From: Acidimicrobiales bacterium
GTDB lineage: Bacteria > Actinomycetota > Acidimicrobiia > Acidimicrobiales > Aldehydirespiratoraceae
Length of the DNA: 64,000 bases
Direction: 5' to 3'
NCBI GenBank assembly: GCA_029246685.1
Contig: JAQWMR010000016.1
Location: forward strand, 646,877-710,876
Under the pieces are notes generated by a model. It saw only the letters and a program-made list of their open reading frames with translations, searched no databases and was not told the DNA's origin. A program made the position numbers and the translations under genes. This document shows, in pieces, positions 42,935-50,708 of the stretch; positions within the stretch are counted from its first letter, which is position 1, and each line of letters starts with the position of its first letter.

Positions 42935-43776
42935 AGGTCGCGGATCACGTCCTCCGCCTGCGTGTCGCCACCCTCGTGCAGACGGATACGCCCTGACAGC
43001 GCGACGAGCGCCGCATCCAAGCCCAGTTCGGGCTCGGTGATCGAGACACCGCGGATGCCGGCGAGCCGATGGGCGACCTCGACGAGATCGATCGCGCCAC
43101 GCACCGAGGAGCCCACGCGGCACTCGCTGTGGTTTCGCGTGCCACGGGTGACGAGCACGGCGCGACGCCGTAGCAGTTCGTCGTCGGCCGACGTCCGCTT
43201 CTGGACGATCGCGGATTCGTCGTCGCGGGACTGATACCCCATCGCGATGCGACACATCCGGTCGTAGACCGCGCCGGACACCCGGGCGGTGCCCACGTTA
43301 TCGAACGGGTTCATCGCCGCGACGAGGCGGAACCCGTCGGCTGCCGGGACACGACCCACCCGGGGAAGATGGATCTCGCCCTCCGACATCACACTGATGA
43401 GAAGGTTGACGGTCTCCTCCGGAACCCGGTTGAGCTCCTCGACGTAGAGCAGTGCGCCGCCCCGGAGAGCCTCGACGAGCGGACCGTCGACGAAGACGTC
43501 GGGGGCGTAACCCTCCTCGAGGACTCGTGACGGATCGAACTGTCCGGCGAGCCGCGCCGGCGTGAGCTCCGCGTTGCCCTCGACGAAGACGAACCCGGTT
43601 CCTGCCGCCTCGGCAACCTCGCGCAGCATCGTGGACTTGCCCGTGCCCGGCGGCCCCTCCAGCAGCACGTGGCGGTCCGCCGAGAGGGCAGCGACCAACA
43701 GCTCGAGTTCACGGCGGCGGCCGACGAGAGCGTCGTCGAGCGCGGCCAGCACTCCAGTGTCGTCGAGTTCGGTCAT
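42862..43776 (-). CDS. MoxR-like AAA+ ATPase
   Basis: A 304-residue AAA+ protein of the MoxR/CoxD type. Walker A is EGPPGTGKST near residue 42, Walker B is LLYVEELNR, sensor 1 is AAMNPFDN, and an arginine finger region YDRMCRIAMGY follows. MoxR proteins act with VWA partners to mature metalloenzymes. The VWA gene overlaps its 3' end, so the pair is co-transcribed. It lies next to the mycofactocin-type alcohol dehydrogenases, which are zinc enzymes; a chaperone link is speculation. Confidence 0.88.
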   Translation of the reverse strand: MTELDDTGVLAALDDALVGRRRELELLVAALSADRHVLLEGPPGTGKSTMLREVAEAAGTGFVFVEGNAELTPARLAGQFDPSRVLEEGYAPDVFVDGPLVEALRGGALLYVEELNRVPEETVNLLISVMSEGEIHLPRVGRVPAADGFRLVAAMNPFDNVGTARVSGAVYDRMCRIAMGYQSRDDESAIVQKRTSADDELLRRRAVLVTRGTRNHSECRVGSSVRGAIDLVEVAHRLAGIRGVSITEPELGLDAALVALSGRIRLHEGGDTQAEDVIRDLWSQVLAAENPTDAADDEGKVSAP

Positions 43777-43793
43777 GGGACGGTCGAGACTAT

Positions 43794-44906
43794 TCAGTCA
43801 AAGGTGATGACGCCGCGAACATTCTTGTTCGCGAGCATGTCGGCGTAGCCCTCGTTGACCTGGTCGAGGGTGTACGTGTTGGTGATCATCTCGTCGAGCT
43901 TGAGCTGACCGGCCTGGTACATCGACAGAAGGTGCGGGATCTCCTTGCGGGGCGCCGTCGATCCGAACAGGCAGCCCTTGAGCTCCTTGTTCATCATGGC
44001 GAACTCGAAGAGGTTGAGCTGCACGTCCATGTCCATGGCGTTGGCCACCGCGGTGGCGACGATCGTGCCGCCTTTGCGGGTGAGGAACTGGGCCGGAGCG
44101 ATCATGTCGCCGGTGAGAACACCCGGGGTGAGGATGACGCTGTCTGCCATCACGCCCTCGGTGATGCCGCCGACGAGCTCCATCGCCTCTTCCATCGAGG
44201 CGGACGAATGGGTGGCACCGAAGCTCTCCGCGCTTTCGCGCTTGAATTCCGACGGGTCGACGGCAATCACGTTTTTCGCTCCGGCGACCTTCGCACCTTG
44301 GATCGCCGCATGGCCGAGACCGCCGCAACCGACGATCACGACGGTGTCACCGGCGCCGACCTCGGCCCGGTTGACGGCCGAGCCGTAGCCCGTGGTGACG
44401 CCACAGCTGACGAGCGCAGCCGGTCCGGCCGGAACGTCCTTCTGGATCTTGATAGCCGAGTCGACGCTGAGAACCATGTGCTCGGAGAAGGTTCCGAGCT
44501 TGAGCAGCGGGGTGAGATCGTTGCCGTCGCTGTCGTGATGACGGACGGTGCCGTCGATCATGCCGGGCTCCATCAGATGCATGCCGAGATCGCACAGGTT
44601 CTGCATGCCCTCCGCACACCAGCGGCACTTGCCGCAGGACGGGATGAACGAGCAGGAGATGTGGTCGCCCACCTCGAACTCGGTCACACCGGGGCCGAGA
44701 GCGATCACTTCACCGGCGCCTTCGTGGCCACCGACGATGGGAAGAGGCACGGGCATCGTGCCGTCGTGGGCGTGCTCGTCGGAGTGACACATGCCTGCAG
44801 CGAGTGTCTTGACGAGGATCTCGTGCTCCTTGGGGTCGTCGAGCTCGATCTCTTCGACGCTCCAGCCCTGGCCGACTTCTCGGAGGATGGCTGCCCTGGT
44901 CTTCAT
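43794..44906 (-). CDS. NDMA-type, mycofactocin-dependent alcohol dehydrogenase 1
   Basis: A 370-residue zinc alcohol dehydrogenase of the group with non-exchangeable NAD that is reoxidised by mycofactocin (or artificially by NDMA). Catalytic zinc residues are C40 in GMCHSDEH and H61/E62 in GGHEG. Structural zinc cysteines are 91, 94, 97 and 105 in SCGKCRWCAEGMQNLC. The NAD motif is VGCGGLGHAAIQG. The ATG follows AAGGAATCGTC. A close paralog lies 640 nt away; family assignment rests on the MKTRAA..EVGQGW N-terminus and the cysteine spacing. Confidence 0.88.
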   Translation of the reverse strand: MKTRAAILREVGQGWSVEEIELDDPKEHEILVKTLAAGMCHSDEHAHDGTMPVPLPIVGGHEGAGEVIALGPGVTEFEVGDHISCSFIPSCGKCRWCAEGMQNLCDLGMHLMEPGMIDGTVRHHDSDGNDLTPLLKLGTFSEHMVLSVDSAIKIQKDVPAGPAALVSCGVTTGYGSAVNRAEVGAGDTVVIVGCGGLGHAAIQGAKVAGAKNVIAVDPSEFKRESAESFGATHSSASMEEAMELVGGITEGVMADSVILTPGVLTGDMIAPAQFLTRKGGTIVATAVANAMDMDVQLNLFEFAMMNKELKGCLFGSTAPRKEIPHLLSMYQAGQLKLDEMITNTYTLDQVNEGYADMLANKNVRGVITFD

Positions 44907-45019
44907 GACGATTCCTTCGGGGATTGAGGGGGAGGAGAACGTGGGTGAACGCGCAAGAACGTACCAGCGGATCCCGTGGCAGCGACAGTCACGAGACGAC
45001 GCGGATCTGCCCCACCTCG

Positions 45020-45538
45020 ATGACGGCCCAGTTGTGCAGCACGACCGACTTCTACGAGCGGGTCCGCGATGCCGCGACCAGCGCTCCGGCCGAGTGGCCA
45101 TGGCTGGCCTATGTCGCATCGGTCGTTCCCGACACACTTTCTCCTCCGCCGACGTGGGCGCTGTTCACCGACGAGATCCGACGGTTCGTCGTCGACGAGG
45201 TGGGCGTTCCCGACGACAGCGCGCTCGACACGGCGCTCGCCGTCCAGCACTACATGCTGCCCGCCTCGGGCCGAACCTTTCCTGTCGACGTCGTTCTCGA
45301 CCACGACTTTCCGGCATGGCTCTGCGATGTAAATGCGGTGAAAGACGCCGGGCAACGGTCCGACTGGGAGCACCTTGTGGAGCCCCTTTCCACCTACGGG
45401 CCGGCCACGATGACCATCGACGACCCGCGGCTCGTCAGTAGTACCAACCTCGGACATGGCAGCGTGCTCGACAACTACAAAGACTGGGAGCTCGAAGCAC
45501 CTGTCAGTCGCGCCGTTGCCGGCATCTACACCGTGTGA
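45020..45538 (+). CDS. Hypothetical protein between two mycofactocin-type dehydrogenases
   Basis: A 172-residue soluble protein of unrecognised family, starting MTAQLCSTTDFYERV. It is acidic, with no signal peptide or membrane segment and scattered Trp/Tyr residues. The conserved-looking end is FPAWLCDVNAVKD..YGPATMTIDDPRLV..NLGHG. It is oriented opposite to both flanking alcohol dehydrogenases and ends 9 nt from the end of the second. Upstream in-frame sequence to 44924 is open but low-quality, so the ATG is preferred. The context suggests a link to alcohol oxidation, nothing more. Confidence 0.6.
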   Translation: MTAQLCSTTDFYERVRDAATSAPAEWPWLAYVASVVPDTLSPPPTWALFTDEIRRFVVDEVGVPDDSALDTALAVQHYMLPASGRTFPVDVVLDHDFPAWLCDVNAVKDAGQRSDWEHLVEPLSTYGPATMTIDDPRLVSSTNLGHGSVLDNYKDWELEAPVSRAVAGIYTV

Positions 45539-45547
45539 GTCCCTCGG

Positions 45548-46681
45548 TCAGTCGAAGACGATGACGCCGCGGATGTTCTTGTCGTCGCGCATGTCCTGGT
45601 AGCCCTGGTTGATCTCGTCGAGCGTGTACGTCTCGGTGACGAGCTCGTCGAGCTTCAGCTGGCCGGCCTGATACATCGACAGCAGCCGTGGCACCGCTCG
45701 ACGGGGCGAGTCGGAGCCGAAGATCGTGCCCTTGATCTCCTTGTTCATCATGGCGAACTCGAAGAGGTTGAGCTGGACGTCCATCTGCATCATCGGTGCG
45801 AGGCCGGTGACCACGATCGTCCCACCCTTGCGGGTCAAGAACTGCGCCGGCGCAATCAGGTCGCCCGTCACCACGCCGGGCGCCAGGATAACTTTGTCGG
45901 CCATCACGCCTTCGGTCAGGCCACCGACGAGTTCCATCGCTTCCTCCATCGAGGCGGCGGTGTGGGTCGCGCCGAACTCGACGGCCTTCTCTCGCTTGAA
46001 CTCCGCCAGGTCGACGGCGACGATGTTCTTCGCCCCGGCCACCCTGGCGCCCTGCAGCGCATTGCTGCCGATGCCACCGCAGCCGACGACGACGACCGTG
46101 TCGCCCGCCTTCACCTCGGCCCGGTTGACGGCGGATCCGTACCCGGTGGCGACGCCACAGCTCACCAGCGCGACGGGAACGAGCGGCAGGTCCTTGTCGA
46201 CCTTCACCAGTGAATCCTCACCGACCAGCATGTGCTCGGCGAACGTTCCTAGCTTGGCCATGCAGTAGATCTCCTCACCGTCCGGGCCGGTGTGCGCGCT
46301 CCGGCCGTCGGTGATCATGCCGCGGCCCATCGTGCCCGCACCCTGGTCGCAGAGGTTCTGCATGCCGGAGGCGCACCAGCGGCACTTGCCGCACGCCGGA
46401 ACGAATGACACGGCAACGTGATCCCCGACCTCGAAGTCCGTCACCCCGTCCCCGACTTCCATGACGACGCCGGACCCTTCGTGACCGCCGATGCACGGAA
46501 AGATCGAGTTCTCCGGATCGGCCGACCCGAGATCACCCGTGACGATGTGCTCGTCCGAATGGCAGAGCCCGGCGGCGTGGGACTTCACCAGCACCTCGCC
46601 AGCCTTGGGACCATCGAGCTCGACGTCCTTGATCTGCCACTCTTCGTTCACTCCGTAGATCACTGCTGCGCGTGTCTTCAT
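45548..46681 (-). CDS. NDMA-type, mycofactocin-dependent alcohol dehydrogenase 2
   Basis: A 377-residue paralog of the neighbouring enzyme with the same layout: C40 in GLCHSDEH, H67/E68 in GGHEG, structural cysteines in ACGKCRWCASGMQNLC, and VGCGGIGSNALQG for NAD. It differs in an insertion after residue 50 (LGSADPENS) and in the specificity loop (HTGPDGEEIYCMAK), so substrate preference probably differs. It starts just downstream of a long hairpin that follows the SDR gene, hence likely has its own promoter. Confidence 0.88.
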   Translation of the reverse strand: MKTRAAVIYGVNEEWQIKDVELDGPKAGEVLVKSHAAGLCHSDEHIVTGDLGSADPENSIFPCIGGHEGSGVVMEVGDGVTDFEVGDHVAVSFVPACGKCRWCASGMQNLCDQGAGTMGRGMITDGRSAHTGPDGEEIYCMAKLGTFAEHMLVGEDSLVKVDKDLPLVPVALVSCGVATGYGSAVNRAEVKAGDTVVVVGCGGIGSNALQGARVAGAKNIVAVDLAEFKREKAVEFGATHTAASMEEAMELVGGLTEGVMADKVILAPGVVTGDLIAPAQFLTRKGGTIVVTGLAPMMQMDVQLNLFEFAMMNKEIKGTIFGSDSPRRAVPRLLSMYQAGQLKLDELVTETYTLDEINQGYQDMRDDKNIRGVIVFD

Positions 46682-46742
46682 GATTCCCCCTGATTGTCCT
46701 CTGTCCTGACCGAAGCACGACCGTAGTCCCCCACCCCCCTTT

Positions 46743-46797
46743 CCGGAATTTGGGGTGGTTTTGCACGTGTCACGCAGAAAACAACCCCAAATTTCGG
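46743..46797. terminator. Long imperfect hairpin between SDR and alcohol dehydrogenase 2
   Basis: Two 20-nt arms (46743-46762 and 46778-46797) pair with two mismatches around a 15-nt loop, with T-rich/A-rich inner ends and a TTTGGGG centre. It lies 16 nt after the SDR stop and 60 nt before the dehydrogenase start. It could terminate the upstream operon or act as a regulatory stem. Confidence 0.6.
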
Positions 46798-46812
46798 AGG
46801 TTTGGGTGAGGT

Positions 46813-47604
46813 TCAGATCGTGGAGGTCATGCCGCCGTCGACCGGCAGCACGGTTCCCGTCACCGCGGCGGCGGACTCCGAGAGGAAGTACGCGACCGCG
46901 CCGGCGATCTCAGCCGGCTCGACCAGGCGGCCGATCGGTCGTTGGTGTTCCGAGAACTCGTGGATGTCGGTGCCGTACGCCGCGGCGGACGCCTCGAGGA
47001 TCGCTGTGCGAGTCGATCCGGGCGCGACCGCATTCGCTGTGACCCCGGTGCCGGCGAGATCGACAGCGAGCGAACGAACGAGCCCGACGACGCCGTGCTT
47101 CGCAGCGACGTAGGGCGCCATGTTCTGCAGTCCGACGAGCGACGCCGTGCTGGCCACCCCCACGAAGCGGCCGCGCCAGGGCTCCGGCGACTCGAGAATC
47201 GCGGGAATCGCGGCGCGGGCGGTGTGGAAGACGCCGCGGAGGTCGATGTCGACGATCGCGTCCCACTCCGCGTCGTCCACCTCCCAGAGACGCCGCCCGG
47301 CGGCGAAGACGCCGGCACACGCGACGGCGGCGTCGAGGCGGCCATGCAGATCGACCGAGGCCTGCACGGCCGCGCGCATCGCGGCCTGATCCCGGACGTC
47401 GGCCGCGATGGCCCGGACGTGGTCGCCGTGCGCCGCCGCGACGGCGTCGAGTTCGGCCTGCGTGCCCATCGCGTACGGAACCGCCGGCACGTCCGCACAG
47501 ATGTCGGTCGCGATGACGTCCCAGCCGTCGTCGACGAGGCGGGCCACGATGGCGGCCCCCATGCCGCGGGCGGCTCCGGTGACGAGGGCGACAGGACGGC
47601 TCAC
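46813..47604 (-). CDS. Mycofactocin-coupled SDR family oxidoreductase
   Basis: A 263-residue short-chain dehydrogenase. TGAARGMGAAI binds the cofactor, and CADVPAVPYAMGT, an element of the SDR subgroup found next to mftE, follows. NAG appears as ACAG, and the catalytic Ser and YxxxK are in ASTASLVGL and YVAAKHG. The C-terminus is VDGGMTS. It starts at GTG 36 nt after mftE, matching the typical adjacency in mycofactocin loci. Such enzymes are thought to keep tightly bound NAD and use mycofactocin for reoxidation (family knowledge). Confidence 0.85.
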   Translation of the reverse strand: MSRPVALVTGAARGMGAAIVARLVDDGWDVIATDICADVPAVPYAMGTQAELDAVAAAHGDHVRAIAADVRDQAAMRAAVQASVDLHGRLDAAVACAGVFAAGRRLWEVDDAEWDAIVDIDLRGVFHTARAAIPAILESPEPWRGRFVGVASTASLVGLQNMAPYVAAKHGVVGLVRSLAVDLAGTGVTANAVAPGSTRTAILEASAAAYGTDIHEFSEHQRPIGRLVEPAEIAGAVAYFLSESAAAVTGTVLPVDGGMTSTI

Positions 47605-47640
47605 GGCGACCAGCGTCGCAGGCGCGGCGACCGCATGCGA

Positions 47641-48312
47641 CTACCCGCCGAGGATCTGCGTCGTCGCGTCGGCGACGAGGGCGGCGAACAACGCCGCGCC
47701 CTCGTCGGCGGAGGCCCCCGCGGGGTCACCGAGCACGCCGTTCGGCGACACGTCCCGAACGCCGGTCTCCATCATCTTCGGCAGCAACTCCTCGAGCGGT
47801 TCGGGGTTGCCGGCTTCCGCGTCCTCCTCGCGGACCGCGTCCGGCGCAAGGTGCAGCATCAGCGACGTCTCTGTTCGGCCGGCATGAGCGTCGGCTCCGG
47901 GCAACCGGATGGACCAGACGTCGAGCGTGCGGCCCTCGGCTTCACAGGTCGCCGCGGCGACCCGCAGGGCGTAGGCGTTGCCGCCGTGCCCGTTCACCGC
48001 GACTATCCGGTCGAACTCCGGGCCAGCGGTACGGACGATCTCGATCAGCGTGTCCGACAGCACCTTGGTGCCGACCGAGAGCGTGCCCGCGAAGCCGGCG
48101 TGCTCGCCCGAGGCGCCGATCGCGATGGGAGGCGCGACGACAGCGTCGTCCAGATCGGCGGCGACCGCCGTCGCGACCGCCTCGGCGATGCGGGTGTCGG
48201 TGTCGAGCGGTAGATGCGGCCCGTGCTGCTCGGTGGCGCCGAGCGGGATCAGCAGGGTGAGCGACCGATCGGCCAGGTCCCGGGAGACCTCGTCGCCCAG
48301 TCGCCCGCTCAC
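47641..48312 (-). CDS. mftE: Mycofactocin precursor peptidase MftE (creatininase family)
   Basis: A 223-residue creatininase-fold metallopeptidase that removes the leader from modified MftA, releasing the C-terminal Val-Tyr-derived core. Metal motifs are LGATEQHGPHLPLDTDTR near residue 25, VNGHGGNAYAL, and the Glu in HAGRTETSLML. The GTG start overlaps the stop of the upstream lipoprotein hydrolase (GTGA), so the gene belongs to the run znuC-zur-hydrolase-mftE-SDR. It is 8 kb from mftD on the same strand. Confidence 0.88.
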   Translation of the reverse strand: MSGRLGDEVSRDLADRSLTLLIPLGATEQHGPHLPLDTDTRIAEAVATAVAADLDDAVVAPPIAIGASGEHAGFAGTLSVGTKVLSDTLIEIVRTAGPEFDRIVAVNGHGGNAYALRVAAATCEAEGRTLDVWSIRLPGADAHAGRTETSLMLHLAPDAVREEDAEAGNPEPLEELLPKMMETGVRDVSPNGVLGDPAGASADEGAALFAALVADATTQILGG

Positions 48313-49418
48313 TCCGCGCCGTGCTCGCCGGTGGTCTGCTCGCCGGGCGCCAGCGCGCTCGGGTCGGCGAGGAAGTCGAGCAGCAACGGGTTCACCACGT
48401 CGGCCGCCATCTCCGGCACCCAGTGATTGACGTCGTGGATGATCTCGAACCGGTAGCCGGCATCGACGAAGTCGCCGGTGATGTGGGCCGGGTCGGGGCC
48501 GAGGAACTGGTCGCCCGTGCTCCAGATGAACATCGTGGGCACATCGATCCGGTCGACCTCGAGGCCGGACGCGTTGAACGACGCGCGGTACCAGTTGAGG
48601 GCGGAACGCATCGCGTCGGCATCGTTGAGCACCGAGAGCTGGGGTTCCATCTCCTCCTCCGAGAGGCCCTGGCTCGCATACAGCGACCGGAGCGTGGCGG
48701 CGTCGTTGGCGACGAAGATGAGCTCGGATTCCGGCTGGACGAACGTGTCGACGTAGGAGGAGCGCCCGGCCTGGTCGCTGTCGTCGGACTCGATCGTCTG
48801 GACCAGGGCAGCGGGGTGGGGCGTGGAGATCGAGGTGACCGACAGCAATCGGTCGGAGAACAGGGAGGCGACGGCCCATGCCGCGGCACCGCCGAAGTCG
48901 TGGCCGACGACATGGAAGTCGTCGATGCCGAGCGCATCGGCCATACCGACGACGTCGCCGGCGATCAGATCGATCGAATAGTCCTCCACGTCCGGCGGCC
49001 GAGCGCCGGCGGAGTAGCCCCGCTGGTCCGGCGCGATCACCCGGTACCCCGCCTCGCCGAGAGCGACGATCTGGTGCCGCCACTGATCGGAGGTCGAGGG
49101 AAAGCCGTGGAGGAGGAACACCGGTTCGCCCTCGGCGGGACCAGACAGGCGGGCGTCGAACACGAAGTCGTCGACCTCGATGGTGTCGAGCCGAACCTCG
49201 CCAGGGTCGACCGCGGGCTCGGTCACGGGCGGCACGGTCGTCGGCGCCGCGGACGTGGTGGGGGCGGCGGTGGTCGTTGTCGTTGACGTCGAGTTGGTCG
49301 TGGGCGCCGCCGCGTCGTCGTCGCCACACGCGGCTGCAAGCAGCACGACGACGACGAGCGCCCCGAACCGGGCGCAGGCCGACGGTCGAACGCCGTGGCG
49401 CACCGCGGCCTCAGTCAC
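48309..49418 (-). CDS. Lipoprotein alpha/beta hydrolase, epoxide hydrolase/dehalogenase-like
   Basis: A 369-residue exported lipoprotein. The signal peptide ends in a lipobox (VVLLAAAC) followed by a Thr-rich linker of about 35 residues. The hydrolase domain has HGFPSTSDQWRHQ (oxyanion region), DQRGYS, the nucleophile elbow VGHDFGGA with Asp as nucleophile, and the terminal VNHWVPEM histidine. This matches soluble epoxide hydrolases and haloalkane dehalogenases. The GTG start overlaps the zur stop by 8 nt and its stop overlaps mftE. It would act on the outer face of the membrane. Confidence 0.83.
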   Translation of the reverse strand: MTEAAVRHGVRPSACARFGALVVVVLLAAACGDDDAAAPTTNSTSTTTTTAAPTTSAAPTTVPPVTEPAVDPGEVRLDTIEVDDFVFDARLSGPAEGEPVFLLHGFPSTSDQWRHQIVALGEAGYRVIAPDQRGYSAGARPPDVEDYSIDLIAGDVVGMADALGIDDFHVVGHDFGGAAAWAVASLFSDRLLSVTSISTPHPAALVQTIESDDSDQAGRSSYVDTFVQPESELIFVANDAATLRSLYASQGLSEEEMEPQLSVLNDADAMRSALNWYRASFNASGLEVDRIDVPTMFIWSTGDQFLGPDPAHITGDFVDAGYRFEIIHDVNHWVPEMAADVVNPLLLDFLADPSALAPGEQTTGEHGAE

Positions 49419-49848
49419 AGCGGGGACAGGTGCCGACGAGGTCGAGCCGATGCGCTTCGACGGTGAAGCCGGCGTCGTCAGCGACGCGGTGAAGCGCCTT
49501 GTCGAGACTGGCCTCGGTGCGGGCGCCGAGCGAGAAGTCGAACACATCACCGCACATCGAACAGATCAGATGGTGGTGGTGCTCGGTGAGACGTTCGGCG
49601 AGCTCGTAGCGGGCGAACTCGTCGTTGGTGATGACCCGGGTGACCACACCGGCCTCCTCGAGCGCCGCGAGATTGCGGTACACGCTCGACTGGGCGAGGC
49701 CGTCGGCCGCGTCGAGAATCTGCAGGATGGTCACCGGCTGTCCGGCTGCGCGCAAGGCGGCGACGAGGGCGCGCCGGCCTTTCGTATAGCGCTGGTCCGC
49801 CCGCTGCAGCAGGGCCGCTATTTCGTCGTCGAGTTCGTCGCCGGTCAT
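49411..49848 (-). CDS. Fur family transcriptional regulator, probable Zur
   Basis: A 145-residue Fur-fold repressor. Winged helix segment: RYTKGRRALVAAL..GLAQSSVYRNLAALEEAGVV. Metal motifs are HHHHLIC and two CxxC pairs (CSMC and CPRC) for structural zinc. Location directly after znuC and beside znuA identifies it as the zinc uptake regulator rather than Fur. It would bind the two box-like sites in the znuC-znuA divergent promoter. It lies 4 nt after znuC, with lipoprotein hydrolase and mftE downstream. Confidence 0.85.
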   Translation of the reverse strand: MTGDELDDEIAALLQRADQRYTKGRRALVAALRAAGQPVTILQILDAADGLAQSSVYRNLAALEEAGVVTRVITNDEFARYELAERLTEHHHHLICSMCGDVFDFSLGARTEASLDKALHRVADDAGFTVEAHRLDLVGTCPRCD

Positions 49849-49852
49849 TGTC

Positions 49853-50596
49853 CTAGTGCTGATGATGGTGGTGAGGGTCGTCGAGGATCAACCGATCGCC
49901 GACCCGGATGAACCGGCCGCCGAAGGCGTGGATGAGGTTGTCCTCCGTGAGTACCTCGTCCGGCGTGCCCACGGCGATGGCGTGTTTGTCGACGAGGAGC
50001 ACCTGGTCGCAGATGCGGGCGTCGTCGAGATCGTGGGTGGTGACGATGACGGACCGCTCGGCCGCGAGCTCGTCGCGGATCACATCGAGAATCAGGCCGC
50101 GGGAGGTGACGTCGAGCCCGGTGACCGGCTCGTCGAGGAGGAGCATGTCGGAATGTTGGGCCAGACCCTGGGCGACGAGCACCCGCTGGCGCTGCCCGCC
50201 CGAGAGATCGTGCAGGTGGTGATCGGCGAGTTCCGCGATGTCGAGACGACGCATCGATTCGGACACCGCCTCCCGGTCCGGTGACCGGAATCGGCGAAGT
50301 AGGCCGAGCGACGGGTAGCGGGCGAGGCCGACCGTGTCGGCCACCGTGATCGGCAGGCTGCGGTCGACCTCCGTCGACTGCAGCACGAGCGCCGGTGCCG
50401 CTCCCGCGTAGTGGATCGTGCCCGCGACGGGCGCGACGATCCCCGCGATCGCGTTGAGCAGCGTGGACTTCCCCGAGCCGTTGGGCCCGATGACGGCGAG
50501 CGACGACCCGGCCGGGAGGTCCACGTCGACGTCACGCAACGCGATCGTGTCGCCATAGCGGACCTCGAGGCCCCGGATCCCGAGTGCAGTGGACAT
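49853..50596 (-). CDS. znuC: Zinc ABC transporter ATP-binding protein
   Basis: A 247-residue ABC ATPase with Walker A GPNGSGKST, Q-loop, signature LSGGQRQR, Walker B LLLDEP and the switch TTHDL. The C-terminus is histidine-rich (DDPHHHHQH), as often in zinc importers. It powers uptake with ZnuA and ZnuB, which are transcribed from the same intergenic region in the other direction. The ATG gives the standard N-terminus. Confidence 0.9.
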   Translation of the reverse strand: MSTALGIRGLEVRYGDTIALRDVDVDLPAGSSLAVIGPNGSGKSTLLNAIAGIVAPVAGTIHYAGAAPALVLQSTEVDRSLPITVADTVGLARYPSLGLLRRFRSPDREAVSESMRRLDIAELADHHLHDLSGGQRQRVLVAQGLAQHSDMLLLDEPVTGLDVTSRGLILDVIRDELAAERSVIVTTHDLDDARICDQVLLVDKHAIAVGTPDEVLTEDNLIHAFGGRFIRVGDRLILDDPHHHHQH

Positions 50597-50615
50597 CAGG
50601 TTCGAGCGTACTCCC

Positions 50616-50630
50616 TGGAAACGATTCTCA
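50616..50630. promoter_or_regulatory. Zur-box-like site 1
   Basis: The 15-mer matches the actinobacterial Zur consensus TGAAAATGATTTTCA at 12 of 15 positions. It lies 20 nt from the znuC start in the divergent promoter and a few nucleotides from a TACGCT -10 box (minus strand, 50605-50610). Confidence 0.6.
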
Positions 50631-50678
50631 TTCTGATTGTATATCGCCGCGACTCGTGGGTAGAGTGCCGGCTGACAT

Positions 50679-50693
50679 TGATAGCCATTCTCA
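50679..50693. promoter_or_regulatory. Zur-box-like site 2
   Basis: The 15-mer matches the same consensus at about 10 of 15 positions and ends 15 nt before the znuA GTG, just ahead of its AGGAGA ribosome binding site. Its placement suits repression of znuA. Confidence 0.5.
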
Positions 50694-50708
50694 TTTAGGA
50701 GAGACCCC

